Notes: generated by a model from the sequence alone, not told the origin. DNA of 64,000 nt from Mesorhizobium sp. B2-1-8 (GCF_006442545.2 NZ_CP083952.1:5433501-5497500); one strand, 5' to 3'. Shown: positions 43,381 through 53,070, numbered from the stretch's first letter. Numbers and translations: made by a program.

Positions 43381-43846
43381 ACAGGGCATGCCAGCCATGT
43401 CCCGCCTGCGTCGGCCGGCTTCGCTTGCAGTCTGAAATTCCGCCGCGAACATAGCGTTAGTCGTTGCGCGGCATGAACGTTGGTATATATAATTTCATCC
43501 TATGAAACGGCGCTGGCGAGATGGGGCTTGCTGGGGCTATAGCCGAGAGCAATTCCGCCGGAATGCTTGGGATCATGGGACCTTGATGGCTCGCAGCTTG
43601 CAGGGCGCCGCAGGACTGGCAATTGATCCGCGGATGATCGCCATCGCGGCGATCGATCGGCCATGAGACTGCCCGCCTCGGCAGCGTCCGTCATCACCGA
43701 AATCGAGCATCATCACGCCTGCGCCGTCCTTGGCCGCGACATGGCGACAACGGCCTTGCGCAACAGCCAGCCTTTCCAACACAATCAAGAAAAGACGCAA
43801 GAAGGGAACGACCGATAACCGTCACAGCTTGAAGGAGAACCAAGCA
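43381..43846. other. Intergenic region upstream of tmoX
   Basis: 466 bases without a convincing gene. It contains the AT-rich TATATATAATTTC stretch and operator-like repeat at 43493-43507, a small hairpin GATCGCC-N5-GGCGATC (43636-43654) and the tmoX ribosome site. Short open frames on both strands have no recognisable protein character. The length suggests a long 5' leader for tmoX. Confidence 0.5.
43493..43507. promoter_or_regulatory. Candidate XRE-cupin operator upstream of tmoX
   Basis: TTTCAT-CCT-ATGAAA is a perfect 6-3-6 inverted repeat next to an AT-rich TATATAAT stretch that may be the -10 region. Closely similar repeats precede other genes of the methylated-amine locus. Confidence 0.5.
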
Positions 43847-44821
43847 ATGCCACTTCGCAGTGTGATTTCGAAATTCTCAATGGGAGCTTTTGCATTTGCC
43901 GCGGCAAGTGTCCTGACGCCAACAGCGCAGGCAGCGGCACCGGAATCCAACGACCCGATCAAAATCGCGCTGTTCGACTGGACCAGCGTCAACCTCAACG
44001 CCAAGATTCTCGGCGGCATCCTGGAAAAGCTCGGCTACACCGTCGAATACCCGACCGCCGATTATCTCTCCAGCCTGACCACCGGCCTCACCAATGGCGA
44101 CCTCGATGTCGGCCTGGAGTACTGGGACACCACGGCCGGCGAAGCCATGAAGGCCTCCGATGCCACCGGCCAGACCGAACGGCTCGGCAAGCTCGGCCCG
44201 AAGGCAAAGGAAGAGTGGTGGTTTCCCGAATATATGAAGGAAAAGTGCCCGACTTTGCCAGATTGGCATGCACTGCTCGACGCCACCTGCGCGGCATCGT
44301 TCTCGACCGCCGAGACGGCGCCGAAGGGGCGCTATCTCGGCGGCCCGGTGACCTGGGAAGGTTTTGACGACGAACGCGTCGCGGCGCTGAAACTGCCCTT
44401 CACGGTCATCCATGCCGGCACCGATGCCGCGATGTTCGCCGAACTCGATTCCGCCTATCAGCGCAAGGCGCCGATCATGCTGTGGATTTATTCGCCGCAT
44501 TGGGCGCCCGCAAAATACAAGGGCGAATGGGTGCAATTCCCGGAATATACTCCCGAATGCTACAACGACCGGAAATGGGGCGTGAACCCGGACGCCAAAT
44601 ACGACTGCGGCAAGCCGCATGGCGAGATCTGGAAATACTCCTGGAACGGCATGAAGGACAAATGGCCGGTCGCCTACAAGGTGGCCAAGGCCTACACGGT
44701 CGATACCGATGAGTTGAACAAGATGAGCGGCGAGATCGACCTCGACGGCAAGACGCCGGAAGACGTCGCCGCCGCCTGGATCGCCGCCCACGAGGCCGAC
44801 TGGAAAGCCTGGGCGCAGTGA
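43847..44821 (+). CDS. tmoX: TMAO/betaine-type ABC substrate-binding protein (TmoX-like)
   Basis: A 324-residue periplasmic binding protein of the OpuAC/ProX class (glycine betaine, choline, TMAO). Signal peptide ends TAQAAA at about residue 28. The mature part has several Trp residues positioned for a quaternary-amine cage (LFDWTSVN, YWDTTAG, WWFPEY, WIYSPHW) and four cysteines in the second half, as in TmoX. Assignment to TMAO rests on the adjacent tmm; glycine betaine cannot be excluded. GAAGGAG precedes the ATG at 43847. Confidence 0.8.
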   Translation: MPLRSVISKFSMGAFAFAAASVLTPTAQAAAPESNDPIKIALFDWTSVNLNAKILGGILEKLGYTVEYPTADYLSSLTTGLTNGDLDVGLEYWDTTAGEAMKASDATGQTERLGKLGPKAKEEWWFPEYMKEKCPTLPDWHALLDATCAASFSTAETAPKGRYLGGPVTWEGFDDERVAALKLPFTVIHAGTDAAMFAELDSAYQRKAPIMLWIYSPHWAPAKYKGEWVQFPEYTPECYNDRKWGVNPDAKYDCGKPHGEIWKYSWNGMKDKWPVAYKVAKAYTVDTDELNKMSGEIDLDGKTPEDVAAAWIAAHEADWKAWAQ

Positions 44822-44840
44822 TCGCTCCGACTGGAAAAGG

Positions 44841-44868
44841 GAGACCTGGCTGGTACTAGCTAGGTCTC
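44841..44868 (+). other. Intercistronic hairpin after tmoX
   Basis: GAGACCTGGCT and AGCTAGGTCTC form an 11-base stem (one G-U pair) with a 6-base loop between binding-protein and ATPase genes, without a T-run. Confidence 0.55.
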
Positions 44869-44897
44869 AATTCCTAGTGTTCCAGAAGGACGACTGA

Positions 44898-45971
44898 ATG
44901 ACGGAAGCTATTGAACAGGCATCAAACGCGACGGGAAAGGATCCCCGCCCGATAAAACTTGCCTGCCATAATGTCTGGAAACTGTTTGGGGCGAACGCCG
45001 CCAACTTCATCCGCGAGCGTAACGGCAAGGCCAGCACGACCGACATAGCCGCGGCGGGGCTAGTCGGCGCGGTGCGCGCCGTCGATCTGGAGATCCGGCA
45101 GGGCGAGATTTTCATCATCATGGGTCTGTCGGGGTCCGGCAAGTCGACGCTGGTGCGCTGCATGTCGCGGCTGGTCGAACCGACACATGGCAAGGTCGAG
45201 TTCGAAGGCAAGGATCTGCTCAAGATTTCCGATGCCGCGCTGATAGAACTCAGGCGCCACCGCATGGGCATGGTGTTCCAGAACTTTGCCCTGCTGCCGC
45301 ATCTCAACGTGCTCGACAACATCGCCTTCCCGCTCAGCATCCAGGGACAGGATCGTTCGACACGCGAGGCGCGCGCCCGCGAAGTCATCGAACTCGTCGG
45401 CCTGCGCGGGCGCGAGCATTTCTATCCGCGCGAATTGTCCGGCGGCCAGCAGCAGCGTGTCGGTATCGCCCGCAGCCTGGCGACGAAACCCGAGATCTGG
45501 TTTCTCGACGAGCCCTTCTCGGCGCTGGACCCATTGATCCGCCGCGAAATGCAGGACGAGCTGATGCGGCTGCAGACCATGCTGCACAAGACCATCGTCT
45601 TCATCACCCACGATTTCGACGAGGCTATAAGGCTCGCCGACCGCATCGCCATCATGAAGGACGGGGAAGTCATCCAGATCGGCACGCCGGAGGAACTCGT
45701 GGTCAATCCGGCGACCGACTATGTCGCCGAGTTCACCCGCGACGTCGACCGCGCCAAGGTGATTTCGGCGCGCAGCCTGATGCGTGCCTGCGACGGCGCC
45801 GAGCATGGCGGCACGGTGGCGCCGGAGGCCAAGATAGCGAGTTTCTCGGCCAGCATCGTCGCCGCAGGCAAGCCTTTCGCGGTGATCAACGGCACCGGCA
45901 AGCCGATCGGCGAAGTGACGCCGCAAGCGGTGATCGATCTGCTGGCCGGCATCGAGCGAGCCGGCGCATGA
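44898..45971 (+). CDS. Betaine/TMAO-type ABC transporter ATPase
   Basis: A 357-residue ProV/OpuAA-like ATPase (TmoV-type): an N-terminal extension typical of the class, Walker A GLSGSGKST near residue 78, signature ELSGGQQQRVGIARS, Walker B IWFLDEPFSALDP, and switch His in ITHDFDEAI. The C-terminal 80 residues contain one CBS-like stretch (GKPIGEVTPQAVIDLL). It is translationally coupled to the permease (ATGA overlap at 45968-45971). Confidence 0.9.
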   Translation: MTEAIEQASNATGKDPRPIKLACHNVWKLFGANAANFIRERNGKASTTDIAAAGLVGAVRAVDLEIRQGEIFIIMGLSGSGKSTLVRCMSRLVEPTHGKVEFEGKDLLKISDAALIELRRHRMGMVFQNFALLPHLNVLDNIAFPLSIQGQDRSTREARAREVIELVGLRGREHFYPRELSGGQQQRVGIARSLATKPEIWFLDEPFSALDPLIRREMQDELMRLQTMLHKTIVFITHDFDEAIRLADRIAIMKDGEVIQIGTPEELVVNPATDYVAEFTRDVDRAKVISARSLMRACDGAEHGGTVAPEAKIASFSASIVAAGKPFAVINGTGKPIGEVTPQAVIDLLAGIERAGA

Positions 45972-47950
45972 CGGTAACGGCAAGCGCCAGCCAGGCAAGG
46001 CCGCCGATTCAGCGGTGGCTGGTGATCTGGGTGCTCGCGCTTGCCGCCGTGCTGGTGGTGTTCCTGCTGCAGGACAAACTGCCATGGGCCGTCAACTATC
46101 CGGTCGAGGCGGTCGTTCCCGTCGCCGACTGGGTCAGCGCGCTGATGGGCTGGATCAAGTCGAACCTGTCCTGGCTGACCCGCTCGGTCACCGCGGTGCT
46201 CGGCGTGTCGCTCGACTTCGCGCTCGATCTCTTGGCCAAGAATTTCAAGTTCGGCCATGGCGCCGACGCTTTCGTGTTGCCGCGCTTGTCCTGGGTTGGC
46301 GTCTGCGCGGCGGCGTTCCTTGCCGGCTATGCGGCCGGTGGCAGAAAACTCGGCATGCTGGTTGGCGGCTGCTTTCTCTACATCGCGCTATTCGGCCAAT
46401 GGACCAGCGCCATGCTGACGCTGGCGCTGATCTCGATCGCCGTGCCGTTCTGCATCGTCACCGGGCTATTCCTCGGCATCTGGGCGTGGCGCAAGCCGTG
46501 GGCGGAGCGGTTCATCGTCTCCCCTGCCCTCGACCTGATGCAGACGATCCCGACCTTCGCCTATCTCATCCCGATGCTGCTGCTGTTCGGCAACAGCCCC
46601 GTTTCGGCGATGATCGCCACCGCCATCTTCGCCACGCCGCCGATGGTGCGGGCAACCATGCTCGGGCTATCGCGGGTGCCGTCCGAGATCGATGATTTCA
46701 GCGAAATGGCCGGCTGCACGGCGCGGCAGAAATTGTGGCGCGTGCTGCTGCCGTCGGCGCGGCCGACACTGATGGTCGGCGTCAACCAGGTGATCATGCT
46801 GGCGCTGAACATGGTGATCATCGCCTCGATGATCGGCGCCGGCGGGCTTGGCTACGACGTGCTGCTCGCCCTGCGCGCGCTGAAGGTTGGCGAGGCGATG
46901 GAGGCCGGTCTTGCCATCGTCGCGCTCGCCATCGCGCTCGACCGGCTGAGCCAGGCCATCGCCCACAAGCAGGCAGCAGGCAATGTCCACCGGTCGTCCG
47001 CGAGCCCGGGTTTCTCGCGGCGCTACCCCAATCTGACGCTGGCCATCGCCATCCTTGTCGTCACTACGCTGCTCGGCCTGTTCGTGCCGGCCTTCGCGGC
47101 CGTGCCGAAGACGATCACCTTCACCACCGCGCCATTGTGGAAAGCGGCTGTGAACTGGGTGACGATCAACTTCTTCGACGTCATCGAAGCGTTTCGGGTA
47201 GCGCTGATCCTCAATGTACTCAATCCGCTGCGCGCCTTTTGCGAGGGATTTCCGTGGCTGGGCGCGGTGTTCCTGCTCGGCCTTGCCGGCTACCAGCTGT
47301 CAGGTTTGCGGCTGGCCGCACTTGTCGCGGCACTCACCGCCTTCTGCGCCATCACAGGCCTTTGGGAGAAGACCATGGCGACGGTCTATCTCTGCGGCAT
47401 CTCGGCCTTCATCGCTTGCCTGGTCGGCATTCCGATCGGGCTTGCGCAGGCGCGCAGCGACCGTTTCGAAAAGATCGTCACGCCCATCATCGACACGTTG
47501 CAGGTGCTGCCATCCTTCTGCTTCATCATTCCGGTGGTGATGCTGTTCCGTGTCGGCGACGTCACCGCGATGATCGCCACGGTCGCCTTCGCCGTGGTGC
47601 CGGCAATCCGCTACACCAATCACGGCATCCGGCAGGTGCCGCCGGCGCTGATCGAGGCGGCGAAGGTTTCGGGCTGCACGCCGCGCCAGACCTTCTTTCG
47701 GGTGCAGCTGCCGCTGGCGCTGCCGGAGATCATGCTGGGCGTGAACCAGACCATCCTGATGGCGCTGGCGATGATCATCATCTGCGCCATGGTCGGCACG
47801 CGCGATCTCGGCCAGGAAGTGTTCATCGCATTATCGAAGGCCGATTCCGGCCGCGGCATCGTCGCGGGCCTGGCCATCGCTTTCATCGGCATCGTCGCCG
47901 ACCGGCTGTTCAATGCGTGGACGGCGAAGGCCCGGGCAAGGCTGGGATAG
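45968..47950 (+). CDS. Betaine/TMAO-type ABC permease, two fused domains
   Basis: A 660-residue permease with two complete BPD_transp_1 units in one chain. Each has an EAA loop: EMAGCTARQKLWRVLLPSA in the first half and EAAKVSGCTPRQTFFRVQLP in the second, each followed by VGVNQ/LGVNQ. Such tandem permeases occur in choline/betaine/TMAO importers (TmoW-type), replacing a homodimer. Its end is 19 bases from the convergent tmm gene. Confidence 0.9.
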   Translation: MTVTASASQARPPIQRWLVIWVLALAAVLVVFLLQDKLPWAVNYPVEAVVPVADWVSALMGWIKSNLSWLTRSVTAVLGVSLDFALDLLAKNFKFGHGADAFVLPRLSWVGVCAAAFLAGYAAGGRKLGMLVGGCFLYIALFGQWTSAMLTLALISIAVPFCIVTGLFLGIWAWRKPWAERFIVSPALDLMQTIPTFAYLIPMLLLFGNSPVSAMIATAIFATPPMVRATMLGLSRVPSEIDDFSEMAGCTARQKLWRVLLPSARPTLMVGVNQVIMLALNMVIIASMIGAGGLGYDVLLALRALKVGEAMEAGLAIVALAIALDRLSQAIAHKQAAGNVHRSSASPGFSRRYPNLTLAIAILVVTTLLGLFVPAFAAVPKTITFTTAPLWKAAVNWVTINFFDVIEAFRVALILNVLNPLRAFCEGFPWLGAVFLLGLAGYQLSGLRLAALVAALTAFCAITGLWEKTMATVYLCGISAFIACLVGIPIGLAQARSDRFEKIVTPIIDTLQVLPSFCFIIPVVMLFRVGDVTAMIATVAFAVVPAIRYTNHGIRQVPPALIEAAKVSGCTPRQTFFRVQLPLALPEIMLGVNQTILMALAMIIICAMVGTRDLGQEVFIALSKADSGRGIVAGLAIAFIGIVADRLFNAWTAKARARLG

Positions 47951-47969
47951 TCAGCAAGATGCGCCGCGG

Positions 47970-49328
47970 CTACTCCGCCGCGACGCCCTTCACCTCGAGA
48001 TAACTCTCCATGGAGTCGTCCAGCGCCTGTAGCCAGGGCGTGTGGTGCAGCGGCGCCATGGTGCCGGTCATCAGCGAGCGGTAGGCGTGGTCGCGGAAGC
48101 TCATAATGTCATCCGCCTTGTGATGCTCCCACTCCATGAAGGTCTGGTTGACCGCCTCGACGTCGAAGCCGGGATAATCGGTCTGGTCCATCAATTCCTT
48201 GGTGTAGTCGCCCTGGAACCAGATCATCTGCTCGGCGTCCTCAAGCGTTTCCTCGCGGGCGCGCCATTTCGCGCCGTGCGCCGCCATCGCCTCGGCCGAG
48301 GGCAGCTTGATGCGGCCCATGATAACGTCGCGCGCGAACCAGGCCTGCGCGTCAAACATGTTGAAGGTGTAGAACTGGTCCTGCATGCCGATGTAGGAAA
48401 GCTTCGGGTTCTTCTCCCAGACCACGCCCTCGTAGAGCGAGTCCGGCCACATGCGGTTGGCGGTCTTGAGCTTGAGATCGTCGGTGAGGAAGGGGAAGGA
48501 ATGGAGGTAGCCGGTGCACAGGATGATGGCGTCGACATCCTTGGTCGTGCCGTCCTTGAAATGCGCGGTCTTGCCGACGACCTTCTGCAGCAGCGGCACC
48601 TCTTTCCAATTCTCGGGCCATTTGAAGCCCATCGGCTTCGAGCGATAGCTGGAGGTGATCGATTTGGCACCGTATTTGTAACATTGCGAACCGATGTCCT
48701 CGGCCGAATAGGAGCGGCCGATGATCAGGATGTCCTTGCCCTTGAACTCCATGGCGTCGCGGAAATCATGGCTGTGCAGGATGCGGCCGTTGAACGTCGA
48801 GAAGCCCTCGAAATAGGGCACGTTGGGCACGGAGAAGTGCCCTGAGGCGACGACGACATTATCGAACTCTTCCGAATAGGTGACGTCGTTGGTGCGATCA
48901 TGCGCGGTGACGGTGAATTTCTTCGTCTCGTCGGAGAAGGTGACCATGCGCACCGGGCTGTTGAAGCGCACCCATTTGCGCAAGCCCGATTTTTCGACGC
49001 GGCCCTTGATGTAATCCCACAGCACGGCGCGCGGCGGATAGGAGCCGATCGGACGGCCGAAATGCTCCTCGAAGGTGTAGTCGGCGAATTCGAGACACTC
49101 CTTCGGACCGTTCGACCAGAGATAGCGGTACATCGAGCCGTGCACGGGATCACCGTGCTCGTCGAGGCCGGTGCGCCAGGTGTAGTTCCACAGGCCACCC
49201 CAATCGGACTGCTTTTCAAAGCAGACGATCTCGGGAATGTCGGCGCCCTTGTCGGCCGCCGATTTGAAGGCCCTGAGCTGGGCCAGACCGGACGGTCCGG
49301 CTCCGATGACGGCAACGCGAGTTTTCAT
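47970..49328 (-). CDS. tmm: Trimethylamine monooxygenase (flavin-containing)
   Basis: A 452-residue flavin monooxygenase that oxidises trimethylamine to TMAO with NADPH and O2. FAD site GAGPSG at residues 9-14, FMO fingerprint [11 protein letters not shown] (about 163-173), NADPH site [10 protein letters not shown] (about 192-201), and [12 protein letters not shown]. Size and the absence of a membrane tail match bacterial Tmm. The ATG at 49328 has GGAGG seven bases upstream. Divergent from the XRE-cupin gene, convergent with the TMAO-type importer. Confidence 0.92.
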   Translation of the reverse strand: MKTRVAVIGAGPSGLAQLRAFKSAADKGADIPEIVCFEKQSDWGGLWNYTWRTGLDEHGDPVHGSMYRYLWSNGPKECLEFADYTFEEHFGRPIGSYPPRAVLWDYIKGRVEKSGLRKWVRFNSPVRMVTFSDETKKFTVTAHDRTNDVTYSEEFDNVVVASGHFSVPNVPYFEGFSTFNGRILHSHDFRDAMEFKGKDILIIGRSYSAEDIGSQCYKYGAKSITSSYRSKPMGFKWPENWKEVPLLQKVVGKTAHFKDGTTKDVDAIILCTGYLHSFPFLTDDLKLKTANRMWPDSLYEGVVWEKNPKLSYIGMQDQFYTFNMFDAQAWFARDVIMGRIKLPSAEAMAAHGAKWRAREETLEDAEQMIWFQGDYTKELMDQTDYPGFDVEAVNQTFMEWEHHKADDIMSFRDHAYRSLMTGTMAPLHHTPWLQALDDSMESYLEVKGVAAE

Positions 49329-49360
49329 TTCCGGGCCTCCATTTTTTTGATTTCCCCAGC

Positions 49361-49410
49361 GAAACAAATTTCACTGGCAGTGACAGTAATTGGCCGCTTG
49401 GTGCTGTCAA
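49361..49410 (-). promoter_or_regulatory. tmm promoter with overlapping operator repeats
   Basis: On the minus strand TTGACA (49410-49405), a 16-base spacer and TACTGT (49388-49383) form a sigma-70-like promoter. Just downstream lie TTTCACTGGCAGTGACA (49369-49385, imperfect inverted repeat overlapping the -10) and the 15-mer GAAACAAATTTCACT (49361-49375). Both suit repression of initiation. Confidence 0.55.
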
Positions 49411-49546
49411 CAGACATCTGCGGGAACGGCGTTTACGCGCAGCGGATTCCTGGCGAAAAACCCACGGCGGCCGCGATGGCCGCACTGCCGCGTGCGACAT
49501 AAGATGGCTTGCCGTTGCGGTTGCGCTCCGTATCGGCACCTGACAT

Positions 49547-49563
49547 GTTCACCTTGAGTGAAA
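49547..49563. promoter_or_regulatory. Candidate autoregulatory operator of the XRE-cupin gene
   Basis: TTCAC-CTTGA-GTGAA is a perfect 5-5-5 inverted repeat (49548-49562) 26 bases before the ATG at 49589, matching the TTTCAY-N-RTGAAA pattern seen at neighbouring promoters. Confidence 0.5.
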
Positions 49564-49588
49564 TAAATCCTGACGATTGGGGGGCGAC

Positions 49589-50305
49589 ATGGCAAAGGCA
49601 ATTTCGGATACCAAGGCTCCCGCGAGCGCAAAGGCAAAACCGTCGCCGAAGGTGTCGGCGGACGGCAGGACCATCCGCGCGCCGCTGACACAAAACCCGC
49701 ACGCCATTCGCGACACCCGCGAAAAAGTGCTGGAGGTCGCGATCGGCCGCGAGGTGCGGGCCTTCCGCAAGAAGCTCGGCATCACCGTCGCGGATCTCGC
49801 GGTCGCCACCGACATTTCGCTGGGCATGCTGTCGAAGATCGAGAACGGCATCACCTCGCCGTCGCTCACCACCTTGCAGGCACTGTCGCGGGCGCTGGGC
49901 GTTCCCGTCACCGCCTTCTTTCGCCGCTTCGAGGAGGAGCGAAGTGCTGTCTTTGTCAAGGCCGGCCAAGGCCTCGATGTCGAGCGCCGCGGCACGCGCG
50001 CCGGCCACCAGTACAACCTGCTCGGCCATATCGGTTCCAACACCAGCGGCGTCGTCGTCGAACCCTATCTGATCACGCTGACCGAGGATTCGGACGTGTT
50101 CCCGACCTTCCAGCACGAGGGCATGGAGTTCCTCTACATGCTCGAGGGCGAGGTCGTTTACCGGCACGGCAGCAATCTCTACCCGATGAAGCCCGGCGAC
50201 AGCCTGTTCTTCGACGCCGACGCGCCGCATGGGCCGGAGCAACTGACGAAACTGCCGATGCGCTATTTGTCGATTATTTGTTATCCGCAGAACAGTGCGG
50301 GTTAG
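49589..50305 (+). CDS. XRE-family regulator with C-terminal cupin
   Basis: A 238-residue regulator. A basic disordered N-terminus (about 50 residues) precedes the XRE helix-turn-helix (FRKKLGITVADLAVATDIS, LGMLSKIENGITSPS, about residues 60-115) and a cupin (FQHEGMEFLYMLEGEVVYRH, MKPGDSLFFDADAPHGPE). It sits at the centre of the methylated-amine genes, divergent from tmm, so it is the likely local regulator sensing an amine or a pathway intermediate. The ATG at 49589 has a G-rich ribosome site; a TTG at 49577 is possible. Confidence 0.88.
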   Translation: MAKAISDTKAPASAKAKPSPKVSADGRTIRAPLTQNPHAIRDTREKVLEVAIGREVRAFRKKLGITVADLAVATDISLGMLSKIENGITSPSLTTLQALSRALGVPVTAFFRRFEEERSAVFVKAGQGLDVERRGTRAGHQYNLLGHIGSNTSGVVVEPYLITLTEDSDVFPTFQHEGMEFLYMLEGEVVYRHGSNLYPMKPGDSLFFDADAPHGPEQLTKLPMRYLSIICYPQNSAG

Positions 50306-50330
50306 GCGGGCCGCCGCAGCCTCCCTCACC

Positions 50331-50460
50331 CGGATTGCCAACCGAATTGCGAAGAGCAATTCGGGGCAATCCGACCTAGGGGAGAGGAGTGCGCCGGCGC
50401 CAAGTCTCTTCTCCCCTCGGGGAGAAGGTGGCCCGAAGGGCCGGATGAGGGGGCCTTGCT
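50331..50460. repeat. Palindromic repeat cluster between convergent genes
   Basis: A long hairpin (CGGATTGCC, CCGAATTGC, then GCAATTCGG, GGCAATCCG; 50331-50373), a second hairpin CTTCTCCCC/GGGGAGAAG (50408-50427), and GGCCCGAAGGGCC followed by CCGGATGAGGGGG. The second part shares sequence with the repeats at 17754 and 63871. It lies between the ends of the XRE gene and dmmC and could serve as a two-way terminator. Confidence 0.65.
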
Positions 50461-50461
50461 T

Positions 50462-51502
50462 TCAATCCGGCCCAAATCCCGCTGATGTCGGGCTGCCGTC
50501 ATCCAGCTTCGACAGCCATTCCACCAGCGTCGGCCGGTAACGCGTGAGCCCCTTATAATTGGCGAGTTCCTCGGGCAGGTCGCGGATCACGCGGTGCAGG
50601 CGCCGTGCCCATTTCGGCTGCGTCACCAGCTCGTCCATCTTGATCAGGTAACAGCGGATCGGGAAGACGATGCCGTTGGAACGCGGCAGCCGCCAGAAGC
50701 TTTGCAACTCGACCCGCAGATGCACCTTGTCGCCGACGTTTTCGGGCGTCACGGTCGTACGATCCGGTCCCCACTTGTGATAATTTTCGGGGCTGGTGTC
50801 GAGGCGCGGATTGATGGTCATCGTCCAGTTCAGCCGCCGCGCCGGTTTGCCCTGCTGGATATTGGTGAGGAATTTCAGCGCCCTGACGAAAATCCCCTTC
50901 TCGTGCGCCAGCGGCACCGGCGCGTGCCACTCGAAGAAATTCATGCCGATGTCGAAATCGAGCGACCAGTCGGCCTGGGTGGTGACCATGCCGGCATCCA
51001 TCCACAGATTGCCGTCGCGCTGGTCGAGGATGCAGAAATCGCCCTGGCTCTGGCGGGTAATGTATTCCATCGGCCCGTAAGGCAAAGTCGAGGTGTCACC
51101 GAAGGTGAAGGTGTCGTCGATGCCGAGCGGCCGGTTGATCCAGCGCCAGCGATCGCCGTCCCGCGTCAGCGTGAAATGCTCGGGATAGCCCAGCGCCTGC
51201 TGCTCCATCAAAAGTTCGAGCAGGTCCCAGCCGGCGAGCGTCATGTGCGGCAGCGACTGGCAGCGCAGCGGATCCTCAGCCAGCACCATCGCGCGGTCCT
51301 GCATCTCGGCGACATAGTGCTCGTCGACGTCGATCAGGTTCTCCAGCACCGAGCCTTTCGGGCCGACGACATGCGGCTCTATGTTGACCGCATACATGTA
51401 GCTGTCTTCGTGGAACGGAAACGGGAACCGCCTGATGTGCTCAGGGCTGTTCCTGAAGGTGAAGTCGTCGCGGAACGTTTCCTTGCGAAAGGTGATGCCC
51501 AA
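50462..51502 (-). CDS. dmmC: Dimethylamine monooxygenase heme subunit (DUF3445)
   Basis: A 346-residue protein of the heme-dependent oxidative N-demethylase family (DUF3445), the catalytic part of dimethylamine monooxygenase, which turns dimethylamine into methylamine and formaldehyde. Family features seen are PFPFHEDSYMYAVNIEP, the RRLNWTMTINPRLDTSPE region and VHLRVELQSFWRLPRSNGI (each under 20). The start is a TTG at 51502 with GGAGG five bases ahead. Last gene of dmmDABC, nine bases after dmmB. Confidence 0.88.
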   Translation of the reverse strand: MGITFRKETFRDDFTFRNSPEHIRRFPFPFHEDSYMYAVNIEPHVVGPKGSVLENLIDVDEHYVAEMQDRAMVLAEDPLRCQSLPHMTLAGWDLLELLMEQQALGYPEHFTLTRDGDRWRWINRPLGIDDTFTFGDTSTLPYGPMEYITRQSQGDFCILDQRDGNLWMDAGMVTTQADWSLDFDIGMNFFEWHAPVPLAHEKGIFVRALKFLTNIQQGKPARRLNWTMTINPRLDTSPENYHKWGPDRTTVTPENVGDKVHLRVELQSFWRLPRSNGIVFPIRCYLIKMDELVTQPKWARRLHRVIRDLPEELANYKGLTRYRPTLVEWLSKLDDGSPTSAGFGPD

Positions 51503-51511
51503 GCTCGCCTC

Positions 51512-52477
51512 CTATCTTTCCAAGACCAACGATTTGCCCTCGAAGCGCGAGACGCACGGCATGATCTTCCTGCCGGAACGGTGGTCTTCCTCGCTCAGCC
51601 AATGGTCGTTGTGGATGAACTTGCCGTCACAAGAGATGACGTTGGTCTCGCACTGGCCGCAGACGCCGCCACGACAGAGATAAGGCGGATCGACGCCGGC
51701 CGCCTCGATGGCTTCGAGCAGGCTCTGCTGCTCGCCGACGCGGATGATCTTGCCGCTGACGGCAAGCGTCACGTCGAATGGCAAACCGGGCTGCGGCGCC
51801 GCGAAATGCTCGAAATGCACGGTCTCCGGCGGCCAGCCGAGCGCGGCGGCACGGTCGCGCACCCAGTTGATCATGCCGGCGGGGCCGCAGACATAGAGAT
51901 GAGTGCCCAGCGGCTGCGAGGACAGCAGGCGGTCGAGCTCGATACGCTCCTCGCGGTCGTCATGATAGAGCCGGACGCGACGGCCGTAGCGTTCGCTCAG
52001 CACATCGGCATAGGTGCCGAGCGAAGCGGTGCGGCAGGTGTAATGCAGTTCGAAATTGCCGCCTTCGCCTGCCAGTTGCGCGGTCTGCGCCATGAAGGGC
52101 GTGATGCCGATGCCGCCGGCGAGCATCAGGTGCTTTTTGGCGCGCAGGTCGAGTGAGAACAGATTGACGGGATAGCTCACCACCATCTCCAGCCCCGGCC
52201 GGACCTGGTTGTGCATGAACAGCGAGCCGCCACGGCCGACATCGTCGCGCCGCACCGAGATCGTGTATTCGCGCGTGTCGAGCGGCGAGCCCATCAGCGA
52301 ATAGGGATTGAGCCTGGTGCGCTCGCCATCGCGCATCTCGACCACGACATGGGCGCCGCCGGAAAAGGTCGGCAACAGCTCGCCGTCACGCCGGCGAAAA
52401 TGGAACCGGGTGACCAGTTCGTTGACCGGGACGACATCGCTGACGACGACGTCGAGCTTGGTGGTTCCGGTGCTCAT
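51512..52477 (-). CDS. dmmB: Dimethylamine monooxygenase reductase subunit
   Basis: A 321-residue ferredoxin-NADP reductase-like protein with a C-terminal plant-type 2Fe-2S domain. Flavin motif LNPYSLMGSP (about residues 56-65), NAD(P) motif LAGGIGITPF, YVCGPAGM, and cluster cysteines in LCRGGVCGQC plus MPC near the C-terminus. It passes electrons to the DmmC heme. The PDR/VanB-type layout is as expected for DmmB. Overlaps dmmA by four bases. Confidence 0.88.
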   Translation of the reverse strand: MSTGTTKLDVVVSDVVPVNELVTRFHFRRRDGELLPTFSGGAHVVVEMRDGERTRLNPYSLMGSPLDTREYTISVRRDDVGRGGSLFMHNQVRPGLEMVVSYPVNLFSLDLRAKKHLMLAGGIGITPFMAQTAQLAGEGGNFELHYTCRTASLGTYADVLSERYGRRVRLYHDDREERIELDRLLSSQPLGTHLYVCGPAGMINWVRDRAAALGWPPETVHFEHFAAPQPGLPFDVTLAVSGKIIRVGEQQSLLEAIEAAGVDPPYLCRGGVCGQCETNVISCDGKFIHNDHWLSEEDHRSGRKIMPCVSRFEGKSLVLER

Positions 52478-53070
52478 CGGAAGATCTCCTCCATCGGAGG
52501 AATTTCACTGCGGTCTTCGGCATTGATGCAGACGCCCTGGAAGGCGGCGAGGCGCCGGGAGTAGTGATCGCGTACCAGGAGAAGCAGGCCACAATGCGAG
52601 CAGGTCGCCGGCTGCGTCGTCACGTTCTCGGTGATGCCCTTGCAGTGCACGCACTGCATGCGCCGCGCCAGCGAGCCGCGATGCTCGGTCTGCATGGAGG
52701 TGTGGTCGATGCCGGCTTCGAGCGCCACCTGCATGGCCTGGCCGATCAGCCCTTCGGTGCCGGCGAGATAGAGGCGCAGACCCATATGCGCGTTGGCCAG
52801 CGTCTGCTTCAGACGCGGCAGCAGACTGGCGAAGGACGGCGCGATGTGCAGTTGCGCCGGCTTCAACGCTTCGAGAGCGGCACCATATTTGCCGTCAGGA
52901 CCGGCAATGAAGACGATTTCGGCGCCGTCGAAGAACCCGGCCGGAGCCTCCGCGGCCATGTCCGTTATCGCGAGCGCGCCTTCCGCATCCGCCACGAAAA
53001 GATGATGCTTGCCGGGTTGCGGAGACAGGGTCCCGTAAATAGGCCGGCTGATGATGGTCTTGGCTGCCAT
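52474..53070 (-). CDS. dmmA: Dimethylamine monooxygenase subunit DmmA
   Basis: A 198-residue protein. Residues 1-140 look like a Rossmann-type reductase remnant without an obvious cofactor loop (FIAGPDGKYGAALEAL, YLAGTEGLIGQAMQVA); the C-terminus carries two CxxC pairs (MQCVHCKG and ATCSHCGLLLL), a rubredoxin-like or zinc-ribbon motif. Position and cysteine pattern match DmmA of dmmDABC operons. The start ATG at 53070 has no strong ribosome site. Overlaps dmmB (ATGA). Confidence 0.82.
   Translation of the reverse strand: MAAKTIISRPIYGTLSPQPGKHHLFVADAEGALAITDMAAEAPAGFFDGAEIVFIAGPDGKYGAALEALKPAQLHIAPSFASLLPRLKQTLANAHMGLRLYLAGTEGLIGQAMQVALEAGIDHTSMQTEHRGSLARRMQCVHCKGITENVTTQPATCSHCGLLLLVRDHYSRRLAAFQGVCINAEDRSEIPPMEEIFR

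Noticed and set aside
43502..43800. Short open frames upstream of tmoX on both strands
   Set aside because: No ribosome site or recognisable protein pattern, and they overlap each other; treated as leader or intergenic DNA.
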